From Streptomyces californicus (lineage in GTDB: Bacteria; Actinomycetota; Actinomycetes; Streptomycetales; Streptomycetaceae), in NCBI RefSeq assembly GCF_000717645.1, contig NZ_JNZZ01000010.1, forward strand, positions 129,312-193,311: 64,000 nt of DNA, given 5' to 3'. The translations under genes and the position numbers were made by a program. Position 1 is the stretch's first letter, and each line of letters opens with the position of its first letter. Positions 60,898-64,000 of the stretch are shown piece after piece. Under the pieces are notes generated by a model. The model was not told the origin of the DNA. It did no database searches and saw only the letters and a program-made list of their open reading frames with translations.

Positions 60898-61009
60898 GCC
60901 CACGGATCCGGTGCACCCGTACGCCTCCGGAACCCGCCGACCGCCCCGTACCGAAGCGTGGAGCCGCAGAGCCGGCCCGGCCCCACGCGGCAACGCAGTA
61001 AGGCAGACG

Positions 61010-61702
61010 ATGACCCTCACGCTCACCGTGTCCGACGAGGTGCGCACCATCGCACCCGGCTTCGCCCACCTCGCCGTCGAGGCGCACGGGCTCCGCAACG
61101 GCCCCAGCGACGCACGTAGCTCCGCCCTCCTGGACGACGCCGCCCGCCGCCTCGCCGACCGCCTCGACGGCAGGGCGCCGCACGAGGACCCGCACATGGC
61201 CGCCTGGCGCGCGGCCTACACCGCCTTCGGGGCCAAGCCCTCCCGCACCCGCAACTCGGCCGAGGCGCTCGCCCGCCGTGCCCTCGCCGACGGCGGTCTG
61301 CCCCGCATCAACCTGCTGGTCGACGCCTACAACGCGATCAGCGTCGCCCACCTCGTCCCGGTCGGCGGCGAGGACACCGACCACATCAAGGGCGGCATGC
61401 GGCTGATCCGCGCGACGGGCGACGAGCCGTTCCCCACCGTCGCGGGCGGCGAGGAGACGGTGGAGCACCCCGAGCCCGGTGAGGTCGTCTGGTGCGACGA
61501 CGAGGGCGTCACCTGCCGCCGCTGGAACTGGCGCCAGGGCGTACGCACCCGGCTCACCGAGGAGTCCGTCAGCGCCCTCTTCCTCCTGGAGGGCCTCGCG
61601 CCCATGACGCACGGCGAACTCGACGCCGCGGGCGCCGAACTCGCCGGTCATCTGCGACGACTGAGCCCCGGAGCGCGGATCACCGTCCACGCCCCGCGCT
61701 GA
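61010..61702 (+). CDS. B3/B4 domain protein (PheT editing-domain-like)
   Basis: A 230-residue stand-alone B3/B4 domain, as found in the phenylalanyl-tRNA synthetase beta subunit's editing region. Characteristic segments are WRAAYTAFGAKPSRTRNS, LPRINLLVDAYNAISV and MRLIRATGDE then CRRWNWRQGVRTRLTEES. It may edit mischarged tRNA or bind other small molecules. ATG at 61010 is preferred over the upstream open frame, which starts within the gap. Convergent with the acyltransferase. Confidence 0.9.
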   Translation: MTLTLTVSDEVRTIAPGFAHLAVEAHGLRNGPSDARSSALLDDAARRLADRLDGRAPHEDPHMAAWRAAYTAFGAKPSRTRNSAEALARRALADGGLPRINLLVDAYNAISVAHLVPVGGEDTDHIKGGMRLIRATGDEPFPTVAGGEETVEHPEPGEVVWCDDEGVTCRRWNWRQGVRTRLTEESVSALFLLEGLAPMTHGELDAAGAELAGHLRRLSPGARITVHAPR

Positions 61703-61720
61703 GGCGGGGTCCGTCCCGCC
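61703..61720. terminator. Short hairpin between convergent genes
   Basis: GGCGGG-gtccgt-CCCGCC, directly after the B3/B4 gene stop and 11 bases before the acyltransferase stop. It can serve both. Confidence 0.5.
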
Positions 61721-61730
61721 GGGGGCGGTG

Positions 61731-62453
61731 TCAGCCGAGCTCGCGGGCCTCGGCGGGGGTCGGAGCCGTCCCGCCGAGGTGAGCCGGCACCCACCACGTG
61801 TCACTCGCGTCCTTGGGGCGTACGGGGTAGGCCCGCTGCGCCGCCTCCAGCAGCTCCTGCACCCGCTCCCGCAGCCGCCGGGTGATCGCACCCGCGTACT
61901 GGTCGGCGGGCGCCTCCACGGGCTCGCCGACGCGGATCGTGACCGGGATGTGGCTGCGCTTGAAATTGCGCGGCCGGCCCTTCGTCCAGATCCGCTGCGT
62001 GCCCCAGAGCGCCATCGGGATCAGCGGGACCCCCGCCTCCTGGGCCAGGCGCGCGGCGCCCGACTTGAAGCTCTTCAGCGTGAAGGACTGCGAGATGGTG
62101 GCCTCCGGGAAGACGCCGACGATCTCGCCGGAGCGCAGCGACCGGAGCGCGTGCGCGTACGCCTCCTCGCCCTGCTTGCGGTCCACCGGGATGTGCTTCA
62201 TGCCCCGCATGAGCGGACCGGAGACCTTGTGCCGGAACACCGACTCCTTCGCCATGAACCGGACGAGCCGCTTCTGCGGGAGGGCGCCGAGCCCGGTGAA
62301 GATGAAGTCGAGATAGCTGATGTGATTGCTGACCAGCACCGCACCACCGGTCTTCGGGATGTGCTCCGAACCCTGAGTGTCGATCTTCAGGTCGAGCGCC
62401 TTGAACATGGTGCGAGCGGCGCCGATGACCGGTCGATAGACGAGTTCTGCCAT
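61731..62453 (-). CDS. 1-acyl-glycerol-3-phosphate acyltransferase-like (PlsC family)
   Basis: A 240-residue membrane-associated acyltransferase. Motif I is SNHISYLDFI (HxxxxD), motif II-III region is VFPEATISQSFTLKSFKSGA (glycerol-phosphate-binding Glu), motif IV LIPMALWG. It acylates lysophosphatidic acid or a similar acceptor. ATG at 62453. The first 16 residues are weakly hydrophobic. Confidence 0.93.
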   Translation of the reverse strand: MAELVYRPVIGAARTMFKALDLKIDTQGSEHIPKTGGAVLVSNHISYLDFIFTGLGALPQKRLVRFMAKESVFRHKVSGPLMRGMKHIPVDRKQGEEAYAHALRSLRSGEIVGVFPEATISQSFTLKSFKSGAARLAQEAGVPLIPMALWGTQRIWTKGRPRNFKRSHIPVTIRVGEPVEAPADQYAGAITRRLRERVQELLEAAQRAYPVRPKDASDTWWVPAHLGGTAPTPAEARELG

Positions 62454-62684
62454 CGGGGGAAGGCCCTTCGTTCAGTGGCGCGGGAGGGTTCTCCCGGCGG
62501 AAGTTACGCAGCCGTAGGTTTTCGGCATTGTGGCGATCGTGCCCCATGCGCGAGCCCCTGGCCAGCCCCGGTGGGCCCGGGACACGAGATTCTTGTCACG
62601 TGGGCGCCCGCCGGGAGCTGCGGGAATGCCCGGGCGGCCGTCGGTGCTGAGCTGTGGAGAAGAGCTCTGATCAGGAGGCACCAG

Positions 62685-63011
62685 GTGGACGGCCGGACAC
62701 AGCCGCAGCGGCTCGACGCAGCCCAACTCGGCGCGGAACTGGGGGAACGCGCGACGTTGGTCCAGTTCTCCAGCGCCTTCTGCCAGCCGTGCCGGGCCAC
62801 CCGCCGCACGCTCGACGAGGTGGCCGGGATGGTCGACGGGGTCGCCCACGTCGAGATCGACGCCGAATCCCACCTCGACCTGGTGCGGCGGCTCGACATC
62901 ACCGGCACGCCGACGGTCCTGGTGCTCGACGCCGGGGGAGAGGTGGTCCGCCGGGCGTCCGGTCAACCGCGAACCGTCGACGTCGTCGCGGCGCTGGGGC
63001 ACGCCATATGA
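62685..63011 (+). CDS. Thioredoxin-like protein
   Basis: A 108-residue thioredoxin-fold protein with active site SAFCQPCRATRR (C-x-x-C, Trp replaced by Phe) and the cis-Pro segment DITGTPTVLVL. GTG at 62685 has AGGAGG 6 bases upstream. The open frame upstream overlaps the acyltransferase and is rejected. It lacks a signal peptide, so it acts in the cytoplasm. Confidence 0.88.
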   Translation: MDGRTQPQRLDAAQLGAELGERATLVQFSSAFCQPCRATRRTLDEVAGMVDGVAHVEIDAESHLDLVRRLDITGTPTVLVLDAGGEVVRRASGQPRTVDVVAALGHAI

Positions 63012-63083
63012 CGGACCGTGACGCATCTCCCACATTCCGGGACGCCCTTGACGGGGCCCTCCACGCATCGTCAGTCTGACGTT

Positions 63084-63164
63084 ATGCCGCCAGAACTCCT
63101 TCTCCACGGCCGGGCCCACGTGGACCTCGCCCGCTGTGCGAGTGCGCGCTGTCCGGGTGCCTGA
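63084..63164 (+). CDS. 26-residue leader peptide upstream of flavin reductase
   Basis: ATG ORF encoding MPPELLLHGRAHVDLARCAS then ARCPGA. The HVDL-A-R-x-x-S-A-x-C-P pattern matches the short, Cys-containing leader peptides annotated in Streptomyces upstream of sulfur-metabolism and flavin-reductase genes. Both Cys codons (TGT at 63135-63137 and 63150-63152) lie at the base of a hairpin that overlaps the stop, the usual layout for cysteine-sensing attenuation. It is too short for standard gene calling. Confidence 0.6.
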   Translation: MPPELLLHGRAHVDLARCASARCPGA

Positions 63165-63176
63165 GCACCCACGGAC
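63151..63176 (+). promoter_or_regulatory. Candidate attenuator hairpin
   Basis: GTCC-GGGTGC-ctga-GCACCC-(AC)-GGAC: a 6-bp stem extended by four more pairs across a 2-nt bulge, with the leader-peptide stop in its loop. Ribosome position at the Cys codons would decide whether it forms. Confidence 0.45.
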
Positions 63177-63207
63177 CCGTACGCCACTCTCGTAGAAGGA
63201 CACCTCC

Positions 63208-63717
63208 ATGACGGCAACGCCGGACCTCGCCCCCGCCGTGACGGCCGCGAGCCCCGAACTCCTCCGCTCCGTCTTCCGCCGCCACGCCGCCGGCGTGGCC
63301 GTGATCACCGCGGCCGGGGACCGCCCGGTCGGCTTCACCGCGACCTCGCTGACCTCCGTCGCCGCCGAGCCTCCGCTGATCTCCTTCGGCGTCGGTACGT
63401 CGTCCTCCAGCTGGCCCGTGCTGTCCGAGGCCGACCACGTCGGCGTCCACATACTCGGCGAGCACCAGGAGGATCTGGCCGCCACCTTCGCCCGCAGCGG
63501 GGCCGACCGCTTCGGCCCGTCGACCGAGTGGAGCAGCGGGCCCGAAGGCGTTCCGCTGCTCGCCCACGTGTCGGCCTGGCTGGTCTGCCGCGTGGTGAGC
63601 CGTGTCCCGGCCGGGGACCACCGCATCGTCATCGCCGAGGCCGTGGCCGGCTCGCATTCCGGGCCCGGACGCCCGCTCGTCCATCACCAGGGACGCTTCA
63701 CCGCTCTGCGAGACTGA
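63208..63717 (+). CDS. Flavin reductase family protein
   Basis: A 169-residue FMN-binding split-barrel protein of the flavin reductase/HpaC-type family. RSVFRRHAAGVAVITAAGDR and VGFTATSLTSVAAEPPLISF are the characteristic flavin-phosphate-binding segments, and HILGEHQEDLAATFA follows. It would supply reduced flavin to a monooxygenase. GAAGGAC precedes ATG 63208. The upstream leader peptide suggests control by cysteine/sulfur supply. Confidence 0.92.
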   Translation: MTATPDLAPAVTAASPELLRSVFRRHAAGVAVITAAGDRPVGFTATSLTSVAAEPPLISFGVGTSSSSWPVLSEADHVGVHILGEHQEDLAATFARSGADRFGPSTEWSSGPEGVPLLAHVSAWLVCRVVSRVPAGDHRIVIAEAVAGSHSGPGRPLVHHQGRFTALRD

Positions 63718-63913
63718 GGGCACGCACGCACAGGTCCGCCGCGTCGGCAAGGTCACAGTGCACACCGCTTGCCCACGGGTACGACACTGGATGTACTGGC
63801 GAGTAATATCGGCTTCGGAACCTCGGTCCTCGTGACCGGATCCGGCCCGACAAGGCGCCTATGCTGCGTGCAACAAGGCAGCCCGGAAAAGACGATGCAG
63901 TAGGAGAGCCGGC

Positions 63914-64000
63914 GTGAGCTTGAGGATCGTTGTCTGTGTGAAGTACGTGCCCGACGCGACCGGTGACCGGCGTTTCGCCGATGACCTGACGCTGGACCGT
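63914..64000 (+). CDS. etfB: Electron transfer flavoprotein subunit beta, 5' part only
   Basis: The first 29 codons of EtfB: LRIVVCVKYVPDATGDRRFA then DDLTLDR, which is the conserved N-terminus of actinomycete electron-transfer flavoprotein beta. GTG at 63914 has GGAGAG upstream. The gene runs off the right edge of the window; etfA probably follows. The 196 bases upstream (63718-63913) contain no other gene that I can support. Confidence 0.92.
   Translation, partial: MSLRIVVCVKYVPDATGDRRFADDLTLDR

Noticed and set aside
1..64000. tRNA genes, CRISPR arrays, insertion sequences, prophage or integrase genes
   Set aside because: No cloverleaf, no regularly spaced repeats and no transposase or integrase motifs were found by reading; this was by eye and not by covariance search.

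Overview
The window is high-GC actinomycete chromosomal DNA, almost certainly Streptomyces. Support comes from the dense GC-rich coding, the many GTG/TTG starts with purine-rich ribosome sites, a complete conservon (cvnA-B-C-D with two P450s), paired DUF305/LVIVD genes, DUF742, DUF5134 and DUF6421 proteins, and a single TTA codon in a biosynthetic gene. No tRNA, rRNA, CRISPR array, insertion sequence or phage gene was recognised.

Layout. (1) 1-6117, housekeeping/accessory: secreted GH16 glucanase, aldo/keto reductase, membrane Ser/Thr kinase, Lrp/AsnC regulator, a small membrane protein and a FUSC-type membrane protein; the last two flank a perfect 28-bp palindrome. (2) 6118-7489, about 1.4 kb without a convincing gene, partly less GC-rich, with one strong hairpin and a broken ORF fragment. 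(3) About 7490-32262, a biosynthetic gene cluster that I do not recognise. (4) 32535-40111, an ATPase-type regulator, the conservon and three P450 genes. (5) 40511-64000, ordinary Streptomyces genes: lactonase, CbiX-like chelatase, GlcNAc kinase, uracil-DNA glycosylase, methyltransferase, ferredoxin-NADP reductase, DUF305/LVIVD pair, PAP2, M56 peptidase, GDPD, DUF6421, SDR, threonine aldolase, acyltransferase, thioredoxin, a leader peptide before a flavin reductase, and the 5' end of etfB at the right edge.

The cluster combines parts that rarely occur together: three paralogous ~217-residue helical proteins (one fused in frame behind an amidohydrolase), a glutamate-cysteine-ligase-like enzyme, a tryptophan-2-monooxygenase-like flavoenzyme, a stand-alone A-PCP-reductase NRPS, a second flavoprotein, a HisF-like barrel that lacks one catalytic Asp, a medium-chain reductase, an arylamine N-acetyltransferase, an amidase, two aminotransferases, a DUF6875-tryptophan-dioxygenase fusion without the usual distal His, a cluster copy of TrpD, a carboxymuconolactone-decarboxylase-like protein, a LuxR-type regulator and an indolepyruvate-decarboxylase-like ThDP enzyme. 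Most genes point to tryptophan, anthranilate or indole chemistry. The NRPS should release an aminoaldehyde from an aliphatic amino acid. Transcription units are 7490-13529 (+), NRPS (-), 17486-21252 (+), 26421-21286 (- ; four genes joined by 4-nt stop/start overlaps), trpD (-), 28092-29873 (+), luxR (-) and the decarboxylase (+). The product cannot be named from sequence.

Confidence is high for family assignments with intact motifs, moderate for start codons, and low for the proposed operators and for any chemistry of the cluster.
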